NCBI RefSeq assembly: GCF_003002055.1
Contig: NZ_PVZF01000014.1
Coordinates: 1 to 64,000 of the forward strand
Source: Kineococcus rhizosphaerae
Lineage (GTDB): Bacteria > Actinomycetota > Actinomycetes > Actinomycetales > Kineococcaceae
Length of the DNA: 64,000 bases
Direction of reading: 5' to 3'
The notes beneath the pieces are model-generated. The model had not been told where the DNA came from and ran no database searches. It worked only from the letters and a program-made list of their open reading frames with translations. A program made the position numbers and the translations under genes. How positions within the stretch are numbered: the first letter of the stretch is position 1; each line of letters opens with the position of its first letter. Positions 17,714 through 27,067 of this stretch are shown here, one piece after another.

Positions 17714-17832
17714 GCGAACGCTCCACGGCCGCACCCCGGCCGTCGGGCCGCGCTCCCCAGGAACTCCCCCGAACCGCACCGGGCACTCCTCCCGTGCGGC
17801 CCCTCCCCGCCTGAGCCAGGAGCCACACCCCC

Positions 17833-19524
17833 ATGACCAGCAGCACCCCTGACCCCCTCCCGTCGGGTTCGACGCCCGGGGCGTTCCGACCCACCCGTCG
17901 CACGGTCTCCGCCGTCCTCGGCGCCGGCGCGGTGGGCACGATCCTCTCCGCCTGCGGGGGTGGCGCGTCGGGTTCGTCGGGCTCGACCCCGGCCGGGGCG
18001 AAGCAGGGCGGCGACATCGTCTTCCTCATCGACTCCCTCGGCGACACCTGGATCCCGAACAACAGCGCGATCTCAAGCTTCCAGGGGAACGTCTGGGGTC
18101 ACGTCACCGACAAGCTCGTCTACGTCGACGGCGAGGGGAAGGTGACGCCGTGGCTGGCCGAGAAGTGGGAGCAGAACGCGAACGCCACCGAGTTCACGCT
18201 GCACCTCAAGAGCGGGGTGACGTTCTCCGACGGCACGGCCCTGGACGCCGCCGCCGTCGTGGCGAACCTCGACTACTGGGCCAAGGGGCAGGCCGACAAG
18301 GGTGTGAACCCGATCGGCCTGTTCCCCAAGACGTACCTGCAGGCCTCCGCCGCGGACGCCTCCACCGTCGTCGTCGAGTTCAGCGCGCCGACGCTGGGGT
18401 TCATCCCCACCCTCGGGTACCACGGCTCCATCCTGATCTCCCCCAAGACGATCGCCCTGCCCGCCGAGGGCCAGGCGGACCTGTCGCAGGTCAGCGGGTC
18501 CGGGCCGTTCACGGTGAAGAGCTGGAAGGAGGGCGACGAGGTCGTCCTCGTCAAGCGCGCCGACTACGCGTGGGGCCCGCAGGCCCTCGGCAAGTCCGAC
18601 GCGGCGGCGCTCGACTCGATCACCTACAAGATCGTCAAGGAGAGCTCGCTGCGAACCGCGAGCCTGCAGTCGAACCAGGCCGACGCCGTCTTCAACGCCA
18701 CCCCGCAGGAGCTCGACGGGCTGAAGGAGGCCGGGTTCGAGGTCGCGACGCCCCGCTACCTCGGGTTCACCCACGGGTACCGCCTGAACACCTCGGTCGC
18801 GCCGTTCGACGACGTCGCGGTCCGGCAGGCGTTCCAGCACGCGATCGACCGCGACGAGATCCTGTCGACCGTCTACACCAGCGACTGGAAGAAGGCGCAG
18901 TCCTTCATCCAGTCCAACGTCCCCGAGGCCACCGACCACTCGGCGGAGTTCACCTACGACGCGGCGACGGCGAACTCGCTGCTCGAGCAGGCCGGGTGGG
19001 TGAAGGGCGCCGACGGCAAGCGCAGCAAGGGCGGCCGGCCGCTGTCGGTCACCCTGTTCCCGAACCCGTACCTCGTCACCTCGCAGGCCATCGACGAGCT
19101 CGTGGCCCAGCAGCTCGGCAAGGTCGGGTTCACCGTGGACCTGCAGACCTTCGACGTCGTCACCTACGGTCAGCGGGTCAGCGGGAACAAGACGCTGTCG
19201 AACTACGAGGTCACCCGCAGCTTCATCGACGTCGGCACCGTCGCGAGCATCCTGACCAGCGCCAACAAGGGCGAGGACTGGTTCGGGCTCGGCGAGAGCG
19301 ACCAGACGCTGAACCACCTGCGCGACGCCGTCGCCGGCGCCGTCGACGAGGACACCCGCCGGACGTCGGTCGACCAGTTGCAGCAGTACGTCCTCGAGCA
19401 GGGGCTGTTCATCCCCCTGGAGCAGATCGTGCAGCGCATCTACGCCAACCGCTCCGACCTCAAGGGCGTGACCTACAACGGCGTCGCCTACGCGAACTAC
19501 TACGCCGCCCACCTCGAGGCCTGA
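17833..19524 (+). CDS. peptide/nickel-type ABC transporter substrate-binding lipoprotein (SBP_bac_5)
   Basis: Predicted 563 aa. After a 40-residue signal with lipobox ILSAC the lipidated Cys is residue 41. The family-5 fold is seen in WLAEKWEQNANATEFTLHLK, GVTFSDGTALDAAAV, DVAVRQAFQHAIDRDEIL and TASLQSNQADAVF. These proteins bind di- or oligopeptides, nickel complexes, glutathione or opines. S-box control suggests a sulfur-bearing cargo. It heads an operon of two permeases, a double ATPase and a riboflavin kinase. Confidence 0.9.
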   Translation: MTSSTPDPLPSGSTPGAFRPTRRTVSAVLGAGAVGTILSACGGGASGSSGSTPAGAKQGGDIVFLIDSLGDTWIPNNSAISSFQGNVWGHVTDKLVYVDGEGKVTPWLAEKWEQNANATEFTLHLKSGVTFSDGTALDAAAVVANLDYWAKGQADKGVNPIGLFPKTYLQASAADASTVVVEFSAPTLGFIPTLGYHGSILISPKTIALPAEGQADLSQVSGSGPFTVKSWKEGDEVVLVKRADYAWGPQALGKSDAAALDSITYKIVKESSLRTASLQSNQADAVFNATPQELDGLKEAGFEVATPRYLGFTHGYRLNTSVAPFDDVAVRQAFQHAIDRDEILSTVYTSDWKKAQSFIQSNVPEATDHSAEFTYDAATANSLLEQAGWVKGADGKRSKGGRPLSVTLFPNPYLVTSQAIDELVAQQLGKVGFTVDLQTFDVVTYGQRVSGNKTLSNYEVTRSFIDVGTVASILTSANKGEDWFGLGESDQTLNHLRDAVAGAVDEDTRRTSVDQLQQYVLEQGLFIPLEQIVQRIYANRSDLKGVTYNGVAYANYYAAHLEA

Positions 19525-19535
19525 GGAGGGCACGC

Positions 19536-20513
19536 ATGAGGGGTTACGCGGGTTTCGCGGCACGACGCGTCGGCCAGGCCGTCGTCGTCGTCCTGCTGGC
19601 GTACGTCGCGACGTTCGTCGTCATCAGCGTGCTGCCCGGGGACCCGGTCACGAACACGCTGCGCAACCCCGAGAACGGGTTCACCGAGGACGAGATCGCG
19701 CGCATCGTCTCCTACTACGGGCTCGACCAGCCCGTGGTCGTCCAGCTGTGGGAGGCGCTGTCGCGGTTCGTCGTCGGCGACCTCGGCGTGTCGCTGCGCA
19801 GCAACCGGCCGGTCTCGCAGTCGATCGCCGAGGTCCTGCCCTCGACGCTGACGCTGGCCGGCGGCGCCCTCGCGGTCGCGATCGTGCTCGCCGCCGTCGT
19901 CGCGGCGGCCACCCAGTTCCTCCCCCGGGGCGCGGGGCAGGGGGTGGCCCGCTCGCTGCCGTCGCTGTTCCTGTCGGTCCCGAACTTCGTCATCGGTCTC
20001 GTCCTCATCCACGTGTTCGCGCTGAAGCTCGGGCTGTTCCGCGTCATCGACCCCGACTCGGCCTGGGCGACGGCCTTCGCCGCCCTCGCCCTGGGGATCC
20101 CGGTGTCGGCGCAGCTGGCGGAGGTGCTCGTCGCCGGGCTCGACCACGAGTCGCGCCAGGAGTACGCCTCGGTGGCGCGCTCGCGCGGGCTGGGCCGGAC
20201 CCGGCTGCTGCTGCGCCACCTCCTGCGCCCCAGCTCGCTGCCGGTCGTCACGGTCCTGGCCCTGACCGTCGGTGAGCTGCTCGGCGGTGCCCTCATCACC
20301 GAGACGATCTTCGGCCGCGCCGGCATCGGCAGCCTCGTGGAGTCGTCGGTGACGACGCAGGACCTGCCCGTCCTGCAGGCCGTGGTCTCCCTCGCCGCCG
20401 TGGTGTTCGTGGTGGTCAACCTCCTGGCCGACCTCGTGTACCCGCTGCTGGACCCGCGCGTGCGCACGCCCCGGACGACCACCGCCCGACCGGTGGAGGT
20501 GAGCGTCGCGTGA
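19536..20513 (+). CDS. peptide-type ABC transporter permease (DppB type)
   Basis: Predicted 325 aa membrane protein with about six helices. The N-terminus AARRVGQAVVVVLLAYVATF and the ISVLPGDP motif are typical of DppB/OppB. The EAA loop is around EYASVARSRGLGRTRLLLRH. ATG 19536 has GAGGAG upstream and begins 11 nt after the binding-protein stop. It pairs with the next permease to form the channel. Confidence 0.9.
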   Translation: MRGYAGFAARRVGQAVVVVLLAYVATFVVISVLPGDPVTNTLRNPENGFTEDEIARIVSYYGLDQPVVVQLWEALSRFVVGDLGVSLRSNRPVSQSIAEVLPSTLTLAGGALAVAIVLAAVVAAATQFLPRGAGQGVARSLPSLFLSVPNFVIGLVLIHVFALKLGLFRVIDPDSAWATAFAALALGIPVSAQLAEVLVAGLDHESRQEYASVARSRGLGRTRLLLRHLLRPSSLPVVTVLALTVGELLGGALITETIFGRAGIGSLVESSVTTQDLPVLQAVVSLAAVVFVVVNLLADLVYPLLDPRVRTPRTTTARPVEVSVA

Positions 20514-21358
20514 GCGGGACCATCACGGCCTCGCGCGCCCAGGCGCCGGTCACCACCGTCCGCTCGGCGTTCCGGGTCCCCCCGACCGTCGTGCTGTCGT
20601 TCGTCGTCCTGGCGGTCGTCGTCGCCTGGTCGCTGGCCCCGGGGTTCTTCACCCACCAGGACCCGGTGAACGGGGTGACGTCGCAGAAGCTGCTCGGCCC
20701 CAGCGCCGCGCACTGGTTCGGCACCGACCACCTGGGCCGCGACGAGTTCTCCCGCGTCGTGCACGGGACGGCGAGCTCGGTCACGAGCGCGCTCGTGGCG
20801 GTCGGCATCGGGGTCGTCGTCGGTGGCCTCGTGGGTCTGCTGGCGGGTTTCCTCGGCGGTCTGGTGGACGTCGTGCTGGCCCGCGTCGTCGACGTCCTGC
20901 TGGCCATCCCCAGCTTCCTGCTGGCCGTCATCGTCGTGAGCTCGCTGGGTTTCCAGACGATCAACGCGGCCGTCGCGACGGGGATCTCGGCCGTCGCGGT
21001 GTTCGCCCGCGTCATGCGCTCGGAGGTGCTCAAGACCCGCCGGTCGGTGTTCGTCGAGGCGTCGTTCCTGCAGGGCGGGTCGCGCGGGCACGTCCTGCTG
21101 CGGCACGTGCTGCCGAACGCCTCTCGCACCGTGCTGGCCCTGGCGGTCCTGCAGTTCGGGTTGTCCATCCTGGTCATCGCCGGGCTGGCGTTCCTCGGCT
21201 ACGGCGACCCGCCGCCGGCCTCCGACTGGGGCCTGCTCGTGTCCGCGGGCAAGGACTACCCGACGGCCCCGTGGCTCGTGTACGCGCCCGCGGCCGTGAC
21301 CATCGCCACCGTCCTGTCCGTGAACCGCATCAGCCGCTGGCTGCGCGGGACCGACTGA
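20510..21358 (+). CDS. peptide-type ABC transporter permease (DppC type)
   Basis: Predicted 282 aa with about six helices. HWFGTDHLGRDEFSRVVHG is the DppC/OppC signature after the first helix, and the EAA loop is SVFVEASFLQGGSRGHVLLRH. The GTG start overlaps the DppB-type stop by 4 nt. It completes the membrane part of the S-box-controlled importer. Confidence 0.9.
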   Translation: MSGTITASRAQAPVTTVRSAFRVPPTVVLSFVVLAVVVAWSLAPGFFTHQDPVNGVTSQKLLGPSAAHWFGTDHLGRDEFSRVVHGTASSVTSALVAVGIGVVVGGLVGLLAGFLGGLVDVVLARVVDVLLAIPSFLLAVIVVSSLGFQTINAAVATGISAVAVFARVMRSEVLKTRRSVFVEASFLQGGSRGHVLLRHVLPNASRTVLALAVLQFGLSILVIAGLAFLGYGDPPPASDWGLLVSAGKDYPTAPWLVYAPAAVTIATVLSVNRISRWLRGTD

Positions 21359-21368
21359 GGAGCCCGTC

Positions 21369-22973
21369 GTGAACGAACCCCTGTTGCGGGTGCAGGACCT
21401 GTCGGTCGCCTACCACCGCACCCCGGTGGTCTCGGGCGTCTCCTTCGAGATCCCGCCCGGCGGCAGCCTGGCCCTCATCGGGGAGTCGGGGTCGGGCAAG
21501 TCCACCATCGCCCGCTCGGTCCTGCGGCTGCTCCCCCGGCACACCGCCCGGGCGACGGGCACGGTCCAGGTGCAGGGCACCGACGTGCTGCGGATCCCCG
21601 AACGCCGGTTCCGGCCGCTGCGCGGGCGGACGCTGGGCTTCGTCCCGCAGGACCCCGCGACCGCGCTCAACGCCGTGCGCCGCATCGGGTCCCAGGCCCA
21701 GGAGGCCGCCGCGCTGACCGGCGAGCGCGACCGCCGCGCGCGTCGTCACGCCGTCCTCGACGTCTTCGAGCGCGTGGGCCTGCCCGATCCCGAGCGCGTC
21801 TACGACGCCTACCCCCACGAGCTGTCCGGCGGGATGCTGCAACGCGTCCTCATCGGGCTCACCGTGCTGCCCCGGCCCGCTCTCCTCGTCGCCGACGAAC
21901 CCACCAGCGCCCTCGACGTGACCATCCAGCGGCGCGTGCTGGACCTGCTGACGGACCTGCGCACCGACCTCGGCATCGGGCTGCTGCTCATCACGCACGA
22001 CCTCGCGATCGCCGCCGAGCGCGCCGAGCGGATCGTCGTGCTGCGCGACGGCCGCGTCGAGGAGGCCGGGTCGACGACCGAGGTGTTCACGGCCCCCCGG
22101 TCGCAGTACGCCCGGGACCTGCAGGCCGACGTCCCCGCGCTGAACCCCGACCGGTACCGGCGGGGGACCACCGTGCGCCAGGCGCCCACCCAGCTCGAAC
22201 TGCGCGGCGTCACCAAGACGTTCGCCACCGGGACCCGGGCCCTCGACGACGTGTCGTTCGCCGTGACCGCCGGGACCACCCACGCGCTCGTGGGGGAATC
22301 GGGGTCCGGCAAGACGACGGCGGTCCGCGTCCTGCTGGGCCTGGAAGAGCCCGAGGCCGGGCAGGTCCTCGTCGCCGGCGAGGTCGTGGCGGGCCGCTCG
22401 CACGCCGAGCTGCGCGCCACCCGGCGGCACCTGCAGCTCGTCTACCAGAACCCGTTCACGTCGCTGGACCCGACCTGGCGGCTGGACGCGATCGTGCGCG
22501 AACCCCTCGACCGGTACGGGATCGGCGACCGCGCCGAACGCGACCGCCGCGTGGCCGAGGCCCTGGGGGCCGTCGGTCTCGACGAGCACCTGTGGCGCCG
22601 CCGGCCCACGGCCCTGTCCGGTGGCCAGCGCCAGCGGGTGGCCATCGCCCGGTCACTGGTGCTGCGCCCCGACGTCGTCGTCCTGGACGAACCCACGTCG
22701 GCGCTCGACGTCAGCGTCCAGGCGGACATCGTCGAGGTGCTCGTGAGGCTGCAGCGCGAGCTCGGGCTGACGTACCTGTTCGTCTCCCACGACCTCGCCC
22801 TCGTCCGGCAGTTCGCCGACACCGTCACCGTGCTGCGCCACGGACGGGTGGTCGAGGAGGGGACCGTCGAGCAGGTGCTGACCGCACCGCGCGAGGAGTA
22901 CAGCAGGACGCTCGTGGCAGCGATCCCCCGCCCCGCTCTTCCCACCGAGCCCGTTCTCGAACCCCGGAGGTAG
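21369..22973 (+). CDS. fused double ATPase of peptide-type ABC transporter (DppD-DppF fusion)
   Basis: Predicted 534 aa with two complete nucleotide-binding domains. Walker A motifs are GESGSGKST (38-46) and GESGSGKTT (about 308-316); signatures are LSGGMLQR and LSGGQRQR; Walker B motifs are LLVADEP and VVVLDEP. The two halves correspond to DppD and DppF fused in one chain, common in actinobacteria. GTG 21369 follows GAGGAG. It energises the two adjacent permeases, and the riboflavin kinase starts 6 nt after its stop. Confidence 0.92.
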   Translation: MNEPLLRVQDLSVAYHRTPVVSGVSFEIPPGGSLALIGESGSGKSTIARSVLRLLPRHTARATGTVQVQGTDVLRIPERRFRPLRGRTLGFVPQDPATALNAVRRIGSQAQEAAALTGERDRRARRHAVLDVFERVGLPDPERVYDAYPHELSGGMLQRVLIGLTVLPRPALLVADEPTSALDVTIQRRVLDLLTDLRTDLGIGLLLITHDLAIAAERAERIVVLRDGRVEEAGSTTEVFTAPRSQYARDLQADVPALNPDRYRRGTTVRQAPTQLELRGVTKTFATGTRALDDVSFAVTAGTTHALVGESGSGKTTAVRVLLGLEEPEAGQVLVAGEVVAGRSHAELRATRRHLQLVYQNPFTSLDPTWRLDAIVREPLDRYGIGDRAERDRRVAEALGAVGLDEHLWRRRPTALSGGQRQRVAIARSLVLRPDVVVLDEPTSALDVSVQADIVEVLVRLQRELGLTYLFVSHDLALVRQFADTVTVLRHGRVVEEGTVEQVLTAPREEYSRTLVAAIPRPALPTEPVLEPRR

Positions 22974-22979
22974 CAGCCC

Positions 22980-23411
22980 GTGACCCTGCGCGTTCCCGGT
23001 CCGCGGCCCCGAACCGACCTGCCCACCGTGCTCGTGCGCGGTGTCGTCGAGCACGGCGACGCCCGTGGCCGCGCACTGGGTTTCCCGACGGCCAACCTCC
23101 CGATCGTCGGCACGGGCCCCGCCGACGGCGTCTGGGCCGGCACCGTCCAGGTCGACCCCGACCAGGACGGCCCCGTGCACGTCGCGGCCGTCTCCGTCGG
23201 CCGCCGCCCCACCTACTACGCCGACGGGGTCCGGCTGCTCGAGGCGTTCCTGCTCGACGTCACCCTCGACCTGTACGACCACGAGGTCCTCGTGACGTTG
23301 CACCGGCACCTGCGCCCGCAGCTGGCGTTCTCCGGGTCGGACGAGCTCGTGGAGCAGATGCACCGCGACGTCGCCGCGACCCGCGAGTGGGCCGCCGCGA
23401 CGGTCCGCTGA
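22980..23411 (+). CDS. stand-alone riboflavin kinase domain protein
   Basis: Predicted 143 aa. It shows the riboflavin kinase motif VEHGDARGRALGFPTANL (23-40) and later SVGRRPTYYADG and LLDVTLDLYDHEVLV, which match the C-terminal half of bifunctional RibF. The FMN adenylyltransferase half is absent, so it would make FMN from riboflavin and ATP without converting it to FAD. GTG 22980 is 6 nt after the ABC ATPase stop, placing it in the S-box operon. That fits a need for FMN by the LLM monooxygenases at 272-4049. The housekeeping RibF should be elsewhere in the genome. Confidence 0.82.
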   Translation: MTLRVPGPRPRTDLPTVLVRGVVEHGDARGRALGFPTANLPIVGTGPADGVWAGTVQVDPDQDGPVHVAAVSVGRRPTYYADGVRLLEAFLLDVTLDLYDHEVLVTLHRHLRPQLAFSGSDELVEQMHRDVAATREWAAATVR

Positions 23412-23425
23412 CGCGCCTCGCGGGG

Positions 23426-23480
23426 CCGGCACGTTGCCTCCCCGGTCCCGATCACCGGGACCGGGGAGGCAACGTGCCGG
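23426..23480. terminator. perfect 24-bp hairpin after the sulfur transporter operon
   Basis: Arms 23426-23449 and 23457-23480 are exactly complementary over 24 bp around a 7-nt GATCACC loop. It lies 14 nt after the riboflavin kinase stop and would end the operon. No U-tract follows. The GATCACC apex is shared with the hairpin at 4073-4135. Confidence 0.7.
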
Positions 23481-23539
23481 TTCCCGGACGGCGCCCGCCC
23501 GCGGGGAAGGCCGCCACGGCCGCGCGCGTTGACCGCTGC

Positions 23540-23830
23540 ATGAGCACCGTCGACGACCTGGTCGTGACCCACGACGAGCAGGCCCACCGCTGGGAAGGCC
23601 GCCTCGACGGGAAGGTCGTCGCCCTGGCCGACTACGTCCCGCAGGGCACGACGATCGCGATGGTGCACACCGAGGTCGACCCCGCGCACGAGAACCAGGG
23701 GCTGGCGACGAAGGTCGTGGACGCCGCTCTGGCCGACGTGCGCGCCCGGGGGCTGAGAGTGCTGCCGGCGTGCTCGTTCGTGCGCCTGCACCTGCGCCGG
23801 CACCGCGAGGAGTACGCCGACATCCTCTGA
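23540..23830 (+). CDS. short GNAT-like acetyltransferase (YjdJ type)
   Basis: Predicted 96 aa. It matches the minimal GNAT fold of the YjdJ/Gtn1-like group: VHTEVDPAHENQGLATKVVDAAL (about residues 38-60) carries the acetyl-CoA loop, and LPACSFVRLHLRRHREEY is the conserved C-terminal block. ATG 23540 was chosen for length agreement with the family; its ribosome site is weak. It is a single gene between a terminator hairpin and the LacI-type regulator. Substrate unknown. Confidence 0.8.
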   Translation: MSTVDDLVVTHDEQAHRWEGRLDGKVVALADYVPQGTTIAMVHTEVDPAHENQGLATKVVDAALADVRARGLRVLPACSFVRLHLRRHREEYADIL

Positions 23831-23892
23831 CCTCGCCCGCGGGCCGCGCAGGGTTCCCGCGGACGCGGTGCGGGACAGGGCACCATGTCCTC

Positions 23893-24972
23893 GTGGTCAC
23901 CCAGCAACCGCGTCGACGCGCCCGCCGGTCCCGCCCCGACGGGCCGGTGACGCTCGACGACGTCGCCCGGGAGGCGGGGGTCTCCCTCGCCACGGCGTCG
24001 CGGGTGCTCAACGGCAGCACCCGGGTCGTGGGCGAGGCGCTGCGCGAACGCGTGCACGACGCGGCGGCCCGCCTGGACTACAGCGCCAACGCGCAGGCGC
24101 AGGCGATGGCGCGCGGACGCTCCGACGTGGTCGGCCTGGTCGTGCACGACATCGCCGACCCCTACTTCTCCTCGCTGGCCGCGGGCGTGATGGGCGCGGC
24201 CGAGGGCTCGGGGGCCGTCGTCACGGTGTCGGTCAGCGGCGGTGACGCCGACCGGGAGGTGGCGCACGTGACGGCGCTGCGCCGCCAGCGGGTGCGCGCG
24301 GTCATCCTGGCCGGGTCCCGGTGGGCGGACCCCGCGCGCACCGACGCGCTGCGCGCCGAGCTCGACGCGTTCCGCGCCGCCGGTGGTCTGGTCGCGGCCT
24401 CGACCCAGGACGTGCTGGGCGTGGACAGCGTGCTGGTCGACAACAGCGGCGGCGCGCGGCGTCTCGCCGAGCAGGTCGCCGGCCTGGGGTACCGGGAGTT
24501 CTGGCTCCTCGAAGGACCCCCGAACCTGCTGACGGCCCGGGAACGCACGGCCGGTTTCCTGGCCGGGCTCGCCGCCCACGGCCTCGAACCCGCCCACCGC
24601 CTCACCGGGCCGTTCACGCGCGACGGGGCCTACGACAGCGTCGCGCAGTTCCTGGCCCGCACCGGTCCCCGCCCCGCGGACCGGCCCCGTCCGGTGCTGC
24701 TGGCCGTGAACGACGTCATGGCGGTGGGCGCGATCGCGGCCGCCCGCGACGCCGGGCTCGACGTCCCCGGCGACCTCGCCGTCGCCGGGTTCGACGACAT
24801 CCCGACGCTGCGCGACATCCACCCCGCGCTCACGACTGTCCGGTTGCCGCTGGCCGACATCGGCCGCCGGTTGTTCGAGCTCGTCGACTCCGCCGACGGG
24901 GGCGACGCGCGCCACGAGCACGTCGAGGGTGAGGTGCTGCTGCGGGCCAGCACCCCGGGGCCGACGGGCTGA
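23893..24972 (+). CDS. LacI-family transcriptional regulator
   Basis: Predicted 359 aa. The N-terminal helix-turn-helix and hinge are TLDDVAREAGVSLATASRVL (20-39). A periplasmic-binding-like effector domain follows, with VVGLVVHDIADPYFSSLAAG and DLAVAGFDDIPTLRDIHPALTT. GTG 23893 is used; a later GTG at 23947 is possible. No sugar gene is adjacent, so its target is not obvious. It ends 9 nt before the convergent kinase gene. Confidence 0.88.
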   Translation: MVTQQPRRRARRSRPDGPVTLDDVAREAGVSLATASRVLNGSTRVVGEALRERVHDAAARLDYSANAQAQAMARGRSDVVGLVVHDIADPYFSSLAAGVMGAAEGSGAVVTVSVSGGDADREVAHVTALRRQRVRAVILAGSRWADPARTDALRAELDAFRAAGGLVAASTQDVLGVDSVLVDNSGGARRLAEQVAGLGYREFWLLEGPPNLLTARERTAGFLAGLAAHGLEPAHRLTGPFTRDGAYDSVAQFLARTGPRPADRPRPVLLAVNDVMAVGAIAAARDAGLDVPGDLAVAGFDDIPTLRDIHPALTTVRLPLADIGRRLFELVDSADGGDARHEHVEGEVLLRASTPGPTG

Positions 24973-24981
24973 GGGCCCGGC

Positions 24982-26907
24982 TCAGTGCAGCCAGTCGAAC
25001 GGTGACGACGCCAGCGGCCGCCAGTCCGGCGCGGTCCCCCCGAGCACCATGAGCGCCGAGGCGGAGGCGACGAGCAGCAGCACGCCGATGGCGATGCCGG
25101 TCTCCCGCTCACCCCGCAGGGCGCTGCGGATCGCCGTCCGCGCCCCGCGCTGCAGCGAGCGCCCGCCCGGGCCGTGCCAGGCGACGAGCGTGCCGGCCAG
25201 GCCGCTGAGGGCGAGGGTCGTCGAGCTCCCGTAGCCGCCGAGGGCGCCCTGGCCGAAGGTGCCGAGGATGAAGGCGACGCTGATCCCCACGAGCACGGGG
25301 ACGATCGCGGCGAACACCGTCGACACCGCGGCGCGGAAGGCGTGCCACGGCGTCGCCGCGCCGACCGCGAGGGCGTCGGTGGACCGGGGGCCGGCCTCCC
25401 AGCGGCGCCGGAAGAGCCCGGCGGCGACCCGGTCGACGGTGCGCGCCACGGTCCCGCCCACCAGGGCGATGAGGACACCGGCGGCCGGGGCGACCGCGAA
25501 CACGCCGACGAGGGCGAGCAGCGCGGCGAGGATCGTCCAGGACCGTTGCGGGCGAGCCGGTTCACCGTTGGTGCCCGTCCGCGGCGGGGCCTGGGCGGCG
25601 GACTGGGCGGCGGGGTGCGCGGCGGTCGGGTGGGCGTTCGGCGGCCAGCCCTGCGGCGCGTCCCGGGGCGGCTGCTCCAGCGGCCCGGGGCCGGGGACGC
25701 GCGGGATCCAGCCGGGCGGGGCCTGCTGGGCGGACGGCCGGGGCGCCGAGGCCGGCCCGGCCTGCGCGAACGGCGTCGTCGGTGGCGCGGGCCGGACGGG
25801 GGGCAGCACGCTCGTCGCCTCGGCGGGGCGCTCGGCGGCCGGCTGGGCGGTCCGCGGCAGGTCGGTCGTCTCGTCGGCCATGAGCGACTCGAACCGGGAC
25901 CGCGGCGGCGTCGCCCGCGGCGGGACGGGGGCCGGGACGGCGGTGGTGCGCGCCACGGGGTCGACGTGGGCCTGCGGCGCGGTCGTCGCCCCGTCGAGGG
26001 CGCGCAGCAGGGCCTCGGGGTGCGGGCGGTGCGCGGGGTTGACCGCGAGCGCGGCCAGGATCGGGCCGCGCAGGTCGGCGGGGACCTCGGACAGGTCGAC
26101 GTCGGCGCGGCGGACGCGGTCGAGGACGACCTCCATGGGGCCGCTGCCGAAGGGCGGGCGGCCGCTGGCGGCGTAGGCGACGGTCGCGGCCCAGCCCCAC
26201 CAGTCGGTGGCCGGGGAGACGAGCCCGCCGGCGACGACCTCCGGCGAGAGGTAGCCGGGGGTGCCCATGACGAGGCCGGTGGAGGTGAGGCGGACGTCGT
26301 CGGCGACGTGGGCGATGCCGAAGTCGATGACGACGGGCAGCCCGTCGAGGACGAGGACGTTGCTGGGCTTGAGGTCGCGGTGCACGACACCGGCGGCGTG
26401 GATGGCGTGCAGGGCCTCGGCCAGTCCGTGCCCGAGATCGCGCAACCTGCTGCCGCGCAACGGGCCGCGGGTCTGGACGACGTGCTCCAGGGGCGGGCCG
26501 GGGACGTAGCGGGTGACGAGGTGCGGCCACTGGCCGTCGACGTCGGCGGCGAGGACCTCGGCCACGCGCGGGGACCGGACGCGTTCGAGGGTCGACACCT
26601 CGCGGGCCAGGCGCTGGCGGGCCTGCGGGTCGGCGGCGATGTGGGGTTTGAGGACCTTGATGGCGACGGCGCGGTGCTCGTCGTCCAGGCCCAGGTAGAC
26701 GATCCCCATGCCGCCCTGGCCGATCTCGCGGTCGAGGCGGTAGCGGCCGAGCCTGTCGCCGGGGGCGGGGACGTGCAGGTGGGGGCGCCAGTCCTGGGCG
26801 GGGGTGCGTCCGGCGTGCGGGTCGGGGCGCGGGTCGGGCTCACCGGCACCCGTGCCGACCGCGCGGGTGCGCGCGTCGCCGCCGGGGTGCGGGTAGGGGG
26901 TGACCAC
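24982..26907 (-). CDS. membrane-anchored serine/threonine protein kinase (PknB-like)
   Basis: Predicted 641 aa. The kinase domain (about 55-310) has GQGGMG (63-68), catalytic Lys K84 in AIKVLK, HRDLKPSN (176-183) and DFG (195-197), so it should be active. Residues about 320-460 are proline- and alanine-rich and probably disordered. The C-terminal 180 residues hold several hydrophobic helices rather than one PASTA-bearing segment, so the sensor is a membrane domain. GTG 26907 fits the frame. It is divergent from otsA across about 160 bp. Confidence 0.88.
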   Translation of the reverse strand: MVTPYPHPGGDARTRAVGTGAGEPDPRPDPHAGRTPAQDWRPHLHVPAPGDRLGRYRLDREIGQGGMGIVYLGLDDEHRAVAIKVLKPHIAADPQARQRLAREVSTLERVRSPRVAEVLAADVDGQWPHLVTRYVPGPPLEHVVQTRGPLRGSRLRDLGHGLAEALHAIHAAGVVHRDLKPSNVLVLDGLPVVIDFGIAHVADDVRLTSTGLVMGTPGYLSPEVVAGGLVSPATDWWGWAATVAYAASGRPPFGSGPMEVVLDRVRRADVDLSEVPADLRGPILAALAVNPAHRPHPEALLRALDGATTAPQAHVDPVARTTAVPAPVPPRATPPRSRFESLMADETTDLPRTAQPAAERPAEATSVLPPVRPAPPTTPFAQAGPASAPRPSAQQAPPGWIPRVPGPGPLEQPPRDAPQGWPPNAHPTAAHPAAQSAAQAPPRTGTNGEPARPQRSWTILAALLALVGVFAVAPAAGVLIALVGGTVARTVDRVAAGLFRRRWEAGPRSTDALAVGAATPWHAFRAAVSTVFAAIVPVLVGISVAFILGTFGQGALGGYGSSTTLALSGLAGTLVAWHGPGGRSLQRGARTAIRSALRGERETGIAIGVLLLVASASALMVLGGTAPDWRPLASSPFDWLH

Positions 26908-27067
26908 GGCCCCACGGTACGGGACGCGGGGGTGCCGGCCCGGGTGCGCACGGGCTCTTCACAAGTCCGGGCGGCGACGTCCGGGCGCCGCCCGCGGATC
27001 ACGACGGGTGCGGGCGGCGGGGCACCGCTAGGGTCTGAGCACGCGCTACCCCTAGGAGGATCCCCCC

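Noticed and set aside
24965-24985. CTGAG/CTCAG repeat between the LacI-type and kinase genes as a terminator
   Set aside because: Only five base pairs are convincing, so it is not listed as a feature.
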